In this document: positions 41,655 through 49,705 of the stretch, piece by piece
How positions within the stretch are numbered: position 1 is the stretch's first letter
Layout of the letters: the number at the start of each line of letters is the position of its first letter
Position numbers and translations under genes: made by a program
From: an uncultured Actinomycetes bacterium
GTDB taxonomy: Bacteria > Actinomycetota > Acidimicrobiia > Acidimicrobiales > Microtrichaceae
NCBI GenBank assembly: GCA_903873135.1
Contig: CAIQNH010000052.1
Coordinates: forward strand, 1-49,751
Direction: 5' to 3'
Length of the DNA: 49,751 bases
The notes under the pieces: model-generated
What the model saw: only the letters and a program-made list of their open reading frames with translations
What the model was told of the DNA's origin: nothing
Databases searched by the model: none

Positions 41655-42656
41655 GTGAGCATCCCGCTGGCCGCTGCCGTCATCGGCGGGGCGATGGTGC
41701 TCCTCGTCGTGGTGTCGATGCTCCTGGAACAGGACGGCCGGGTGGTCCAGCGCCTGATCCTCGGTGACCGCACCGAGGGACGACCCGACACTCCGGCGGT
41801 CGCGCTCGCCGCCGTCCGTCCGCCCGCCGACACTCCGGCGGTGGTGGCGCTCGAGGCTGCGGCAGGCCCCGCGATCGGGTCGGGACCGACCGACCCGGCG
41901 CCGACGCCGACGCCGGAGACTGCCCCGGTGGAGGTTCCGGAGGTCGAGCCGGCAGTCGCCGACGCCCCGGTCGAGGTGCCGGCAGCCGAGGAACCGGCGG
42001 CCGAGGAACCGGCGGCCATGGCACCGGCGGCCGGACTCCGCTGGGGGGTGCTGAGCACCGGGCCGAGCTCGATCTCGCTGCGCGACGCCGACGTGGCCGA
42101 CACCATGAGCGGCGTCCTGTTCGGCGCCTACGTGGCCTCCGGCGGTCCCGCAGCCAAGCGCGTCTCGGGGTGGGTGTCGGTCCGGGCCACGCCGCCCTCG
42201 CTCGACGCCGAGCAGTTCGCGCCGGGTGCCGACCTGCGGGGCAAGGTCGGACGAGTGACGGCGATCCTCGACTGCGACGACCTCGACGCCACCTGGGTCG
42301 TCCTGCAGCCGCGGGTCGACATCGCACGCGGCCTGGTCCGCTCCCCCGTCACCGACCCCGTGCTCGAGGGCCTGCTCGTGTGGTGGCGCGCCGTGCGCTC
42401 GCTGCCCACCGTGCTCAGCGCCCAGGAGGCCGGTGACCTGGCCGCCTCGATCGCCGCGATCGAGGAGCGACTGGCCGACCACCCGTGGTCGGGCTCCGTG
42501 GCCCGACTGCGCGCCGCGCTGGTGGACGGCGTGGTCAACGACCGGGAGGTCCTGCTGGGCATCGCCGGCGGCGACGAACTCCCGGCACAGTCCGCCTCCG
42601 AGCGAGTCAGCCCCGAGCCGACTCCTGCCCCCAGGCCCACAGCTCCTCGCTCCTGA
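41655..42656 (+). CDS. Membrane-anchored protein of unknown function (333 aa)
   Basis: An N-terminal membrane helix (LAAAVIGGAMVLLVVVSMLL) is followed by a Pro/Ala/Glu-rich linker (about residues 45-125) with a short tandem repeat (EEPAA twice, then a related AMAPAA). A globular C-terminal domain follows, with WGVLSTGPSSISLRD, VSGWVSVRATPPSLDAEQF and TDPVLEGLLVWWRAV. I recognise no family. Start GTG at 41655 with GGGAG about 8 nt upstream. The 3' end overlaps the convergent NYN gene by 50 nt. Confidence 0.72.
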   Translation: MSIPLAAAVIGGAMVLLVVVSMLLEQDGRVVQRLILGDRTEGRPDTPAVALAAVRPPADTPAVVALEAAAGPAIGSGPTDPAPTPTPETAPVEVPEVEPAVADAPVEVPAAEEPAAEEPAAMAPAAGLRWGVLSTGPSSISLRDADVADTMSGVLFGAYVASGGPAAKRVSGWVSVRATPPSLDAEQFAPGADLRGKVGRVTAILDCDDLDATWVVLQPRVDIARGLVRSPVTDPVLEGLLVWWRAVRSLPTVLSAQEAGDLAASIAAIEERLADHPWSGSVARLRAALVDGVVNDREVLLGIAGGDELPAQSASERVSPEPTPAPRPTAPRS

Positions 42657-43881
42657 GGACGTTGGCGCCGCTGCGGCGGACACCGTCGCGCACCCGTCGG
42701 TCGCTGCTGACCACGACCACCGGACGCGCCACGGGGAGGTCGGCGACCACGTCGATCAGCACGTCGTCGGCCTCGACCCCGGTCGGGCTGTAGAGGGTCC
42801 GTACCCCGAGCGGCGCCGCCACGGCGAGCCGTTGCCCCACGTCGCCGCCGTCGAAGACGACCACGACCTCGGCACCGGTGCGGGTGGCGACGTCGGTGAG
42901 GAACCCGACCGTCCGGTCCCGGAGCGCCGCGGGTGCGAGCGACCGCCACACCGTCATGCCCAGGTTGTAGCCGTCGACGAACACGACCACCCCCGGCACC
43001 CGAAGCAGCTGGTCCACGGCTGAGGGCGATCCCTCCAGCACGCCCCGCCGCAACTGGATCGGACGCCGACGTTCGCTGCGGGCCTGCCGGGTAGGGTCGG
43101 GCGCCGGGGCGGCCGACGACGTCGCCGGCGGTCCACCCACCGGCTCGGATCCACCCTCGCCACCGGCCGTCTCGGACAGGTCGTCGGACAGGGCGACGAG
43201 GTCCTCCTCCACCCGGGCCAGCTCCGACAGCACGCCGCTGAGCGCGGCCCGGAGCGCCGCGACCGACTCGAGCCGACGCTCCCGGCCGGCGACCGTCTCC
43301 GGGTCGACGCCGCTGCGGACCGCCCGGAGCTCGTCGTGGAGCTCGGCGAGCGAGCGTCGACTCGCGGCGAGCTCCCCCACCGCACGGTCCCGTTCACCGA
43401 CCGCGGTGCGCAGGTCGGCGGTGACCTCCTCGAGGCGTCGGGCGAGCTCGACCCGCTCGGATCGCTCGGCGTCGACCGTCGCGCGCAGACCGGCCAGGTC
43501 GTCCCGGAGCGCATCCAGCTCGTCGCGCTGGCGGGCCAACCGGGTGGCGGCGGCGTCGGCACGTCGCGACGCCTCGAGCTCGGCCTGGTGCTCACCCCGA
43601 CGTCGATCCTCGGCCTCGGCATCGGCGAGGAGCTCCGACCACTCCTCCTCCCATCCGGGTGGACGTCGGAGGAACAGCTCCGTCACCCGGTCGACGTCGT
43701 CCCCGTCCGGGATTCCCTCCCCGGACGGACCAGCGGTCGGATCGGCGACGGACCCGGCGGTCGCGTCCCCGGTCGGATCGATCGTCGCCAGCACGCGACG
43801 ACGGAACTCCTCGTCGGTGTCGAGCACGCGTCGCACGGTGTCGATCGTCCGCTCGGCGAGCCGACCCCGGAAGCGGAGCAA
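42607..43881 (-). CDS. NYN (PIN-like) domain RNA/nucleic-acid-binding protein
   Basis: The protein is at least 424 aa. A long coiled coil (about residues 75-240, rich in Arg/Glu/Ala/Leu) precedes a C-terminal NYN domain: VVVFVDGYNLGMTVWRSL, VVVVFDGGDV, DDVLIDVVAD and VVVVSSDRRVRDG hold the acidic PIN-like residues. NYN domains are predicted nucleases of the YacP/Rae1 group. The TTG at 43881 is the only ATG/GTG/TTG in frame after the upstream TGA at 43993, but the in-frame residues between 43992 and 43882 look like the family's N-terminal block, so a CTG start (43959, about 450 aa) or another non-canonical start is possible. Confidence 0.83.
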   Translation of the reverse strand: MLRFRGRLAERTIDTVRRVLDTDEEFRRRVLATIDPTGDATAGSVADPTAGPSGEGIPDGDDVDRVTELFLRRPPGWEEEWSELLADAEAEDRRRGEHQAELEASRRADAAATRLARQRDELDALRDDLAGLRATVDAERSERVELARRLEEVTADLRTAVGERDRAVGELAASRRSLAELHDELRAVRSGVDPETVAGRERRLESVAALRAALSGVLSELARVEEDLVALSDDLSETAGGEGGSEPVGGPPATSSAAPAPDPTRQARSERRRPIQLRRGVLEGSPSAVDQLLRVPGVVVFVDGYNLGMTVWRSLAPAALRDRTVGFLTDVATRTGAEVVVVFDGGDVGQRLAVAAPLGVRTLYSPTGVEADDVLIDVVADLPVARPVVVVSSDRRVRDGVRRSGANVLRSEELWAWGQESARG

Positions 43882-43992
43882 CGGCGCCAGCGCGGCCGGC
43901 GGTGGAGGCGGGTCGGCCTCGAGCCCACCGCGGGCGACGGCGAGCGAGCGCTGCGTCAGCGGGACGAGGAGGCGGTGCTCGGCGTCGACGGC

Positions 43993-44241
43993 TCAGCCCT
44001 CGACGGCGGCGTCGTCGTCCTCGAGCTCGACCACGGCGTCCCCGGTGCCGCACCAGTGGCACACGACGGACTCGACGGACTCGTCGAGGACCTCGACGTC
44101 CTCGACCTCGAGCTCGCCGCCGACGGTGTAGTGGTGGAACGCCCGGGTCCGGCGTGTGGTGGTGACGTCGAACCGGGTCAGGTTGCCGCACGAGGTGCAG
44201 CGGTAGCGGACGCTCGGACTGGAGGAGGCCGTGTCGGACAC
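43993..44241 (-). CDS. Small zinc-ribbon protein
   Basis: The protein is about 82 aa with two Cys pairs, YRCTSCGN near residue 15 and CHWCGTGD near residue 62, and an acidic C-terminus (ELEDDDAAVEG). It looks like a zinc ribbon with a long insert between knuckles. The function is unknown. GTG at 44241 follows TACGCT by 6 nt (leaderless). It is followed in the same frame by the NYN gene. Confidence 0.82.
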   Translation of the reverse strand: MSDTASSSPSVRYRCTSCGNLTRFDVTTTRRTRAFHHYTVGGELEVEDVEVLDESVESVVCHWCGTGDAVVELEDDDAAVEG

Positions 44242-44247
44242 GCCCCG

Positions 44248-44253
44248 AGCGTA
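44248..44253 (-). promoter_or_regulatory. -10 element of the zinc-ribbon gene
   Basis: TACGCT on the minus strand ends 6 nt before the GTG at 44241. Confidence 0.5.
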
Positions 44254-44290
44254 ACCCCGGCCGGTGCGGACGCCCGGGAGTGGCGGGTGC

Positions 44291-44319
44291 TTGACCCCGA
44301 ACGCACGTTCGACTCAGAT
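44291..44319 (+). promoter_or_regulatory. Promoter of the exonuclease/GIY-YIG gene
   Basis: TTGACC (44291-44296), 17 bp, TCAGAT (44314-44319), then 6 nt to the GTG at 44326. The spacer contains a LexA-like palindrome (44297-44312). Confidence 0.6.
44297..44312. promoter_or_regulatory. Candidate LexA (SOS) box
   Basis: CCGAAC-GCAC-GTTCGA matches the actinobacterial SOS box TCGAAC-N4-GTTCGA at 11 of 12 conserved positions, with a perfect CGAAC/GTTCG inverted pair. It lies exactly in the -35/-10 spacer, where LexA would block RNA polymerase. Confidence 0.7.
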
Positions 44320-44325
44320 GTGGTG

Positions 44326-46059
44326 GTGGGAGCGACCGGGGCACGGCGGGCGGCGACACAGGGGTCCCTCGAGGACCTGGGCGACCCGCTGGTCGACACC
44401 ACCTTCGTCGTCGTCGACGTGGAGACCACCGGAGGCTCGCCGGGAACCGACCGGCTCACCGAGGTGGGGGCGGTCCGCCTCCGGGGTGGAGTGGTCGAGG
44501 GCACGTTCGCGACGCTGGTCAACCCCGGCCGGGCCCTCCCGCCGTCCATCACCGTGCTCACCGGCATCACGGAGTCGATGGTCGTCCGGGCGCCGCGCAT
44601 CGAGACGGTCCTGCCGTCGCTGCTGGAGTTCATCGGTGACGCCGTGGTGGTGGGCCACAACGTGCGCTTCGACCTGGGCTTCCTCGAGGCGGCGCTTGAG
44701 CGCTCGGGTCGGCCGCCGCTGCGACCCCGCTCGGTGTGCACCCTCGCCCTGGCCCGGCGTCTGCTGCGCGACGAGGTGCCCAACTGCAAGCTCGGCACGC
44801 TCGCGGAACGCCTGCGACTCCCGCACCGTCCGGCGCACCGAGCGCTGGACGACGCCCTGGCGACGGCCGACCTGCTGCACGTGCTGCTCGAACGGGCCGG
44901 ACGGCTCGGCGTGCGCGGCCTCGACGACCTGCTGTCGCTCCCCGGGATGGCGGGACACCCACAGGCGGCGAAGCTCCGCCTGACCGACCGGTTGCCCCGC
45001 TCCCCCGGCGTCTACCTCTTCCGGGACGGCCGGGGCGCGGTGCTCTACGTGGGCAAGGCGACCAACCTGCGGGCCCGGGTCCGGAGCTACTTCTCGAGCG
45101 ACGACCGACGGAAGGTGGGCGCACTGCTCCGCGAGACCGCCCGGATCGACCACAAGTCGTGCCCGTCCACGCTCGAGGCCGAGGTCCTCGAGGCCCGGCT
45201 GATCCGCGACCTGCTCCCCCGCTACAACCGGCACGGCACCAACTGGCAGCGGTCCCCCTACGTGAAGCTGACCCTGGGTGAGGACTTCCCCCGGCTCGCA
45301 GTGGTCCGGCAGGTCCGCGACGACGGCGGCCACTACCTGGGGCCGCTGCGCTCCCGGTCCCAGGCGCAGCAGGTCGTCGAGGCCGTCGAGTCCGTCGTCC
45401 CCCTCCGGCGGTGCCGGCAACCGGTCCGAGCCGGCACCGCCCGACCCGCACCGTGCACGTCGGCCCAGCTCGGCGTGTCCACCTGCCCGTGCGCCGGCGG
45501 CACCACGCCCGAGGAGTACGCGCAGCACGTCCGGACCGCACTCAGAGGTCTGACGTCGGACCCGGCGGTGCTCGTCGAACCGCTCCGCCGCCGCATGGCC
45601 GACCTGGCGGCGGACCACCGGTTCGAGGAGGCGGCGCTGGTCCGGGAGCGTCTCGCCGGCCTGACCCGGGCGCTGCAGCGTGACGCCGTCCTCCACGCGT
45701 CGGTGGACTGCGCCCGGTTGGTCGTCGACCTGCCCGACGGCGGCGCTGCGGAACTCCGCCACGGCGTGCTCTGGCAGGTGTGGGCGCCCGGTCCGACGCC
45801 GCTCGGCGGCGACCGGTCCGAGCTGGCTGCGCGTGCGGTCGAGGTCCGACCGGAACGGCTGCCGGTGCCCGGCGAACCGGTGCCCCTCGAGCTGGCCGAC
45901 GAGCTCGTCACCGCAGCTGCGTGGCTGACCCGACACGCCGGGGACCTGCGCGTCGTGGACGTCGACGGCGTGCTCGCCTCACCGTGGCCGCGGGTGGAGG
46001 TGGTGCGTCCGGTGCCGGCCGCCGGTGACGGGGCTAGGCGTCGGCCGCGGGCGGCGTGA
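44326..46059 (+). CDS. DEDDh exonuclease fused to a Cho/UvrC-like GIY-YIG nuclease
   Basis: The protein is about 577 aa. The N-terminal DEDDh 3'-5' exonuclease has FVVVDVETTGG, GHNVRFDLGFL and HRALDDALATADL, so all catalytic residues are present. A short linker leads to a GIY-YIG domain: GVYLFRDGRGAVLYVGKATNLRARVRSYF and the catalytic Glu in TLEAEVLEARLIRD. A C-terminal UvrB-contact-like region (RMADLAADHRFEEAALVRERL) follows, but the UvrC RNase H-like and HhH domains are missing, as in E. coli Cho. It is probably a DNA-repair nuclease. The GTG at 44326 is set by the -10 box 6 nt upstream; 44287 and 44320 are in-frame alternatives. Convergent overlap of 26 nt with trpD. Confidence 0.92.
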   Translation: MGATGARRAATQGSLEDLGDPLVDTTFVVVDVETTGGSPGTDRLTEVGAVRLRGGVVEGTFATLVNPGRALPPSITVLTGITESMVVRAPRIETVLPSLLEFIGDAVVVGHNVRFDLGFLEAALERSGRPPLRPRSVCTLALARRLLRDEVPNCKLGTLAERLRLPHRPAHRALDDALATADLLHVLLERAGRLGVRGLDDLLSLPGMAGHPQAAKLRLTDRLPRSPGVYLFRDGRGAVLYVGKATNLRARVRSYFSSDDRRKVGALLRETARIDHKSCPSTLEAEVLEARLIRDLLPRYNRHGTNWQRSPYVKLTLGEDFPRLAVVRQVRDDGGHYLGPLRSRSQAQQVVEAVESVVPLRRCRQPVRAGTARPAPCTSAQLGVSTCPCAGGTTPEEYAQHVRTALRGLTSDPAVLVEPLRRRMADLAADHRFEEAALVRERLAGLTRALQRDAVLHASVDCARLVVDLPDGGAAELRHGVLWQVWAPGPTPLGGDRSELAARAVEVRPERLPVPGEPVPLELADELVTAAAWLTRHAGDLRVVDVDGVLASPWPRVEVVRPVPAAGDGARRRPRAA

Positions 46060-47107
46060 GCCGCTTCGTCACCGCCACGAGCGACTCGAGCGTCGAGCGG
46101 GCCGCACCGGAGTCGACTGCGGCGGCCGCCAGCTCCACACCCTGGGCGAGCGAACCGGCCACGTCGGCCACGACGAGCGCAGCCGCAGCGTTGAGCACGA
46201 CCGTGTCCCGGATCGGGCCGAGCTGCCCGTCGAGCACCCGGCGGGCCGCCTCGGCGTTGGCCGACGGGTCGCCGACGGCCAGCTGCTCGGTCGTCGCGAC
46301 GGCCAGACCGACGTCACCCGGCTCGAGCACGAAGCGGTCCACCACCTCGCCGTCGCGGACCTCGACGACACGGGTCGTCGTCGTCGTCGTGATCTCGTCG
46401 AGCCCGTCGTCGCCGCGGACCACCCACGAGTGGATCGAGCCCCGACGCGCCAGCACCCCGGCCACCAGCTCCACCAGCCGAGGGTCGGCGACTCCGACCA
46501 CCTGACGGCGGACGTGCCCCGGGTGCGAGAGCGGCCCGAGCACGTTGAACACGGTCGGCACGCCCAGCTCGGCACGGACCGGCGCCACGTGGCGCGCCGC
46601 CGGGTGGAACGTGCGGGCGAACGCGAACCCGACGCCCACCTCCCGGACGCACGACGCCACGGCCGGACCGTCGAGGTCGACCACCACGCCGAGCGCCTCC
46701 AGCACGTCGGTCGATCCGGAGGTCGACGACGCCGCCCGGTTGCCGTGCTTGCACACCGGTGCACCCGCCGCCGCCGCCACGATCGACCCGATGGTCGACA
46801 CGTTGAACGCCTGGCCGCCCAGCGCGGTCGAACCGCCGGTGCCGACCAGGTCGACCACCCGGTCCGGTTCGTCGAGCACGAGCGGCGCCGCCGCGGCGAG
46901 CATGGCGTCGACGAGCCCGCTGACCTCGGCGGGAGTCTCCCCCTTGATCCGCAGGCCGACGATGAAGGCGGCGATCTGGGCGTCGGTGGCCTCGCCGCCG
47001 AGGATCCGCTCGAGGGCCCCACGGCAGACGTCGGCGTCGAGGTCCTCCCGGTCGAGCAGGCGGCGGAGCACACCCGGCCACGCCCCGGCGGCGGCGAAGG
47101 CCCCCAC
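46034..47107 (-). CDS. trpD: Anthranilate phosphoribosyltransferase
   Basis: TrpD transfers phosphoribosyl to anthranilate in tryptophan synthesis. The protein is about 357 aa. VDLVGTGGSTALGGQAFNVST carries the GTGG PRPP loop, and CKHGNRAASSTSGSTDVLEALG is the anthranilate/PRPP region (usually SSKSGSADVLE; here Thr replaces Lys). GVGFAFARTFHPAARH, NVLGPLSHPGHVRRQVVGVAD and NAAAALVVADVA complete the pattern. The GTG at 47107 is 5 nt after the whiB stop, so it is probably co-transcribed with whiB. No other trp gene is in the window. Confidence 0.94.
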   Translation of the reverse strand: MGAFAAAGAWPGVLRRLLDREDLDADVCRGALERILGGEATDAQIAAFIVGLRIKGETPAEVSGLVDAMLAAAAPLVLDEPDRVVDLVGTGGSTALGGQAFNVSTIGSIVAAAAGAPVCKHGNRAASSTSGSTDVLEALGVVVDLDGPAVASCVREVGVGFAFARTFHPAARHVAPVRAELGVPTVFNVLGPLSHPGHVRRQVVGVADPRLVELVAGVLARRGSIHSWVVRGDDGLDEITTTTTTRVVEVRDGEVVDRFVLEPGDVGLAVATTEQLAVGDPSANAEAARRVLDGQLGPIRDTVVLNAAAALVVADVAGSLAQGVELAAAAVDSGAARSTLESLVAVTKRLTPPAADA

Positions 47108-47112
47108 CCGGA

Positions 47113-47367
47113 TCAGCCGGCCGAGGCCCGGGCGAGTGCCCGCTGGCGGCGGCGACGACGGATGATCCGCTGACGCTCACGCTCGGTGGCCCCACCCCAG
47201 ACGCCGTTGTGCTCGCGCTCGTCGATGGCGTGCTCGAGGCAGGCCGTCTGGACGGGACACCCGGCACAGATCTCCTTGGCCTGCTCGGCCTCCTCGTCGG
47301 TCGACGGGTAGAAGATCATCGGGTCGAGGCCCCGACAGGCGGCTTCCTCAGCCCAGGCGATGTCCAT
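47113..47367 (-). CDS. WhiB-family transcriptional regulator
   Basis: The protein is 84 aa. The four cluster-binding cysteines are C11, C34, C37 and C43 (ICAGCPVQTAC block), followed by the GVWGG turn (about residues 55-59) and a basic C-terminus with RERQRIIRRRRRQR that contacts DNA. WhiB proteins hold a [4Fe-4S] cluster and partner with the principal sigma factor in Actinobacteria. The short length and turn fit a WhiB1/WhiB2-type member; I cannot assign the subgroup. The ATG at 47367 has a promoter TTGGAC-18-CAGAAT ending 7 nt upstream. Confidence 0.96.
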   Translation of the reverse strand: MDIAWAEEAACRGLDPMIFYPSTDEEAEQAKEICAGCPVQTACLEHAIDEREHNGVWGGATERERQRIIRRRRRQRALARASAG

Positions 47368-47374
47368 GCGCCGG

Positions 47375-47404
47375 ATTCTGGCAACTGTGTCTGGGACTGT
47401 CCAA
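47375..47404 (-). promoter_or_regulatory. whiB promoter
   Basis: On the minus strand TTGGAC (47399-47404), 18 bp, CAGAAT (47375-47380), then 7 nt to the ATG at 47367, so the whiB-trpD transcript is probably leaderless. Confidence 0.55.
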
Positions 47405-47502
47405 GCGGAATGCCCGCCGTCACCGAGTGTTCACGCGCCGTGCACCAGCACGGGGCTTCCCGGGGGTTCGCGGCCACCGGCCTGCGGGACGGGGCGACGG
47501 CG

Positions 47503-47508
47503 TATCCT
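47503..47508 (+). promoter_or_regulatory. -10 element of glpD
   Basis: TATCCT ends 6 nt before the ATG at 47515. No clear -35. The rest of the 147-bp whiB-glpD gap shows nothing else I can name. Confidence 0.5.
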
Positions 47509-47514
47509 GAGCCG

Positions 47515-49206
47515 ATGGCGCACCAACCCTTCGTCCGGGCCACGTCCCTCGAGGCCCTCCGGGACCGTGAGTTCGACCTCCTCGTCGTGGGCGGTGGCAT
47601 CACCGGGGCCGGCGTCGTGCTCGACGCGGCTGCCCGGGGCATGCGGGCGGCCCTGATCGACCGTGGCGACTTCGCCTCGGGGACGTCGTCGAAGTCCTCC
47701 AAGCTGGTCCACGGCGGGCTCCGGTACCTCCAGCAGGGCGAGATCGCGCTGGTCTACGAAGCCCTCGCCGAGCGTCAGCGCCTGCTGCGCAACGCACCCC
47801 ACCTGGTGCGGACCCTTCCGTTCCTGATCCCCATGTTCGGCAAGGGCGGCGTGATCCCCGCCAAGATCTCCCGGCTGCTCGGCACCGCCATGTGGGGCTA
47901 CGACCTGACCGGCGGGTGGAGGGTCGGCAAGGTGCACCGTCGCCTGTCGCAGGCCGAGGCGCTCGGCTACATGCCGACGCTCCCGCAGGAGCGGCTCGTC
48001 TCCGGCTACCTGTACTACGACGCAGCCGCCGACGACGCCCGGCTCGTGCTGGCCGTGCTGCGTACGGCGGCGCTCGAGCACGGCGCCGTGGTGGCCAACC
48101 GGGTCGCCGCCGTCGGCGTCACCAAGGACCGCACCGGCCGGGCGAACGGCGTCGACGTCTCCGCCGACGGCGAGGAGTTCACGATCCGGGCCCGGGCCGT
48201 GGTGAACGCAGCCGGGGTCTGGGCCGACGAGGTCCGTGCCTTCGACGAGGGCCGCCACCCCGACTCGATCCGTCCCGCGAAGGGGGTCCACCTGACCGTC
48301 CCGTGGGAGCTCGTGCGCAACCAGATCGCCACGGTCATCCCCGTGCCGTCGGACCGCAGGTCGGTGTTCGTCGTGCCGAACGGACGGTTCACGTACATCG
48401 GCACGACCGACACCGACTACGACGGCCCCGTCGACGATCCGCAGTGCACCCCCGAGGACGTCGAGTACCTGCTCGCCGCCATCAACGCGTCCTGCACCAC
48501 CGAGATCACGCCGTCCGACGTGACGGGCACCTGGGCCGGCCTCCGGCCACTGGTGAAGTCCGCCTCGTCGGGTCGCACGGCCGACCTGTCCCGGCGCCAC
48601 AAGGTGGCCACCTCACCCTCGGGAGTGGTGACGATCACCGGCGGCAAGCTCACGACCTACCGGGAGATGGCCGCCGACACGGTCGACGAGATCGTCGAGT
48701 CGGTGCTCGCCTCCGGTTCGGGCTTCGCGGGCTACCCCGCGAGCAGCACCAAGCGGCTGCGGCTCCGCGGCGCGGCCGGCTACGACACCCTCGGCCTGGC
48801 CGCCGAGGCGTTCCCCGCCGTCCCGCTCGACGTGGTCGAGCACCTCGGCACCCGCTACGGCGGCGAGGCCCGGGAACTGATGGCCGCCATCCAGCGGGAC
48901 GAGTCCCTGCTCGAGACGGTGGTGGACGGCCTCCCCTACACCCGGGCCGAGATCGAGTTCGCGATCGAGCACGAGATGGCGACGGACGTCGACGACGTGC
49001 TCAGCCGGCGCACCCGAGCTCGGCTCCTCGCCCGGGACGACTCGGCCGAGGCCGCCGACGAGGTGGCGGCCCGGCTCGTCGAGCTGCTGGGCGTGGACCA
49101 CGTCGCCGCCCAGGCGCAGGTCGAGGAGTACCAGTCGTCGGTGCACCACGAGCGCACCTCGGCGAACCTGCCCGAGACGCACCTCGAGGCGCTCATCGGG
49201 ACCTGA
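47515..49206 (+). CDS. glpD: Glycerol-3-phosphate dehydrogenase (FAD, GlpD)
   Basis: GlpD oxidises sn-glycerol-3-phosphate to dihydroxyacetone phosphate and feeds electrons to the quinone pool at the membrane. The protein is about 563 aa. The FAD loop is LLVVGGGITGAGVVLDAAARG, then GDFASGTSSKSSKLVHGGLRYL, VVNAAGVWADEV, RFTYIGTTDTDYDGPV and VTITGGKLTTYREMA. The C-terminal DAO_C-like helical domain follows (about residues 430-555). The ATG at 47515 fits TATCCT-N6. With glpK at 32198 it gives a full glycerol catabolic route. Confidence 0.97.
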   Translation: MAHQPFVRATSLEALRDREFDLLVVGGGITGAGVVLDAAARGMRAALIDRGDFASGTSSKSSKLVHGGLRYLQQGEIALVYEALAERQRLLRNAPHLVRTLPFLIPMFGKGGVIPAKISRLLGTAMWGYDLTGGWRVGKVHRRLSQAEALGYMPTLPQERLVSGYLYYDAAADDARLVLAVLRTAALEHGAVVANRVAAVGVTKDRTGRANGVDVSADGEEFTIRARAVVNAAGVWADEVRAFDEGRHPDSIRPAKGVHLTVPWELVRNQIATVIPVPSDRRSVFVVPNGRFTYIGTTDTDYDGPVDDPQCTPEDVEYLLAAINASCTTEITPSDVTGTWAGLRPLVKSASSGRTADLSRRHKVATSPSGVVTITGGKLTTYREMAADTVDEIVESVLASGSGFAGYPASSTKRLRLRGAAGYDTLGLAAEAFPAVPLDVVEHLGTRYGGEARELMAAIQRDESLLETVVDGLPYTRAEIEFAIEHEMATDVDDVLSRRTRARLLARDDSAEAADEVAARLVELLGVDHVAAQAQVEEYQSSVHHERTSANLPETHLEALIGT

Positions 49207-49213
49207 GGTCGAC

Positions 49214-49705
49214 TCAGCTCAGGCCGGACGACGATCCACCGAGCATCGACAGGCCGAGGACGACGACGAGCAGCACCGACAGCGCCACGCCGATGCCGCC
49301 CGTGACCATGCCGGCGATGGCCACTCCCCGGCCGGAACCGGCGAACTCGTCGGTCCTCCGGAGCCCCACGTAGCCGGTGACCAGCGCAGCGACTCCCGAG
49401 GCGACGCCCAGCGGCCAGCAGCACACCAGCACGGCGATCGAGACGACCCCGAGCACCAGCGAGACGATCGCCCACACGTTCTGCCGGGAGCCGGAGGACG
49501 CCGCTGCCACGTAGGGCTGGGCCGGAGGCGGCAGGTACCCGCCGGGAGGGGGTGCGACCCCGCCGGGGGTCGGGACCGACCCCGGCGGTGGGAGGAAGCC
49601 ACCGGACGGAGGCGGGGTGGCCCCGGGCGGACCGGACACGGGCGGCACCCCGGGTGGGCCGGTCGGTGGGCCGGTCGGCGGCTGCTGGTCGGGGTGGTCG
49701 CTCAA
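49214..49705 (-). CDS. DUF4190 membrane protein with Pro-rich N-terminus
   Basis: The protein is about 163 aa. The first about 70 residues are Pro/Gly-rich and probably disordered and cytoplasmic. Two membrane segments follow (VWAIVSLVLGVVSIAVLVCCWPLGVASG and GVAIAGMVTGGIGVALSVLLVVVLG), the layout of DUF4190 proteins. The TTG at 49705 has GAGGGAG about 10 nt upstream. The function is unknown. Convergent with glpD (7 bp). Confidence 0.82.
   Translation of the reverse strand: MSDHPDQQPPTGPPTGPPGVPPVSGPPGATPPPSGGFLPPPGSVPTPGGVAPPPGGYLPPPAQPYVAAASSGSRQNVWAIVSLVLGVVSIAVLVCCWPLGVASGVAALVTGYVGLRRTDEFAGSGRGVAIAGMVTGGIGVALSVLLVVVLGLSMLGGSSSGLS

Noticed and set aside
41985-42025. Short tandem repeat in the 41655 gene as a possible CRISPR or minisatellite
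   Set aside because: Only two to three 15-bp units, in frame, encoding the EEPAA linker; no spacers.
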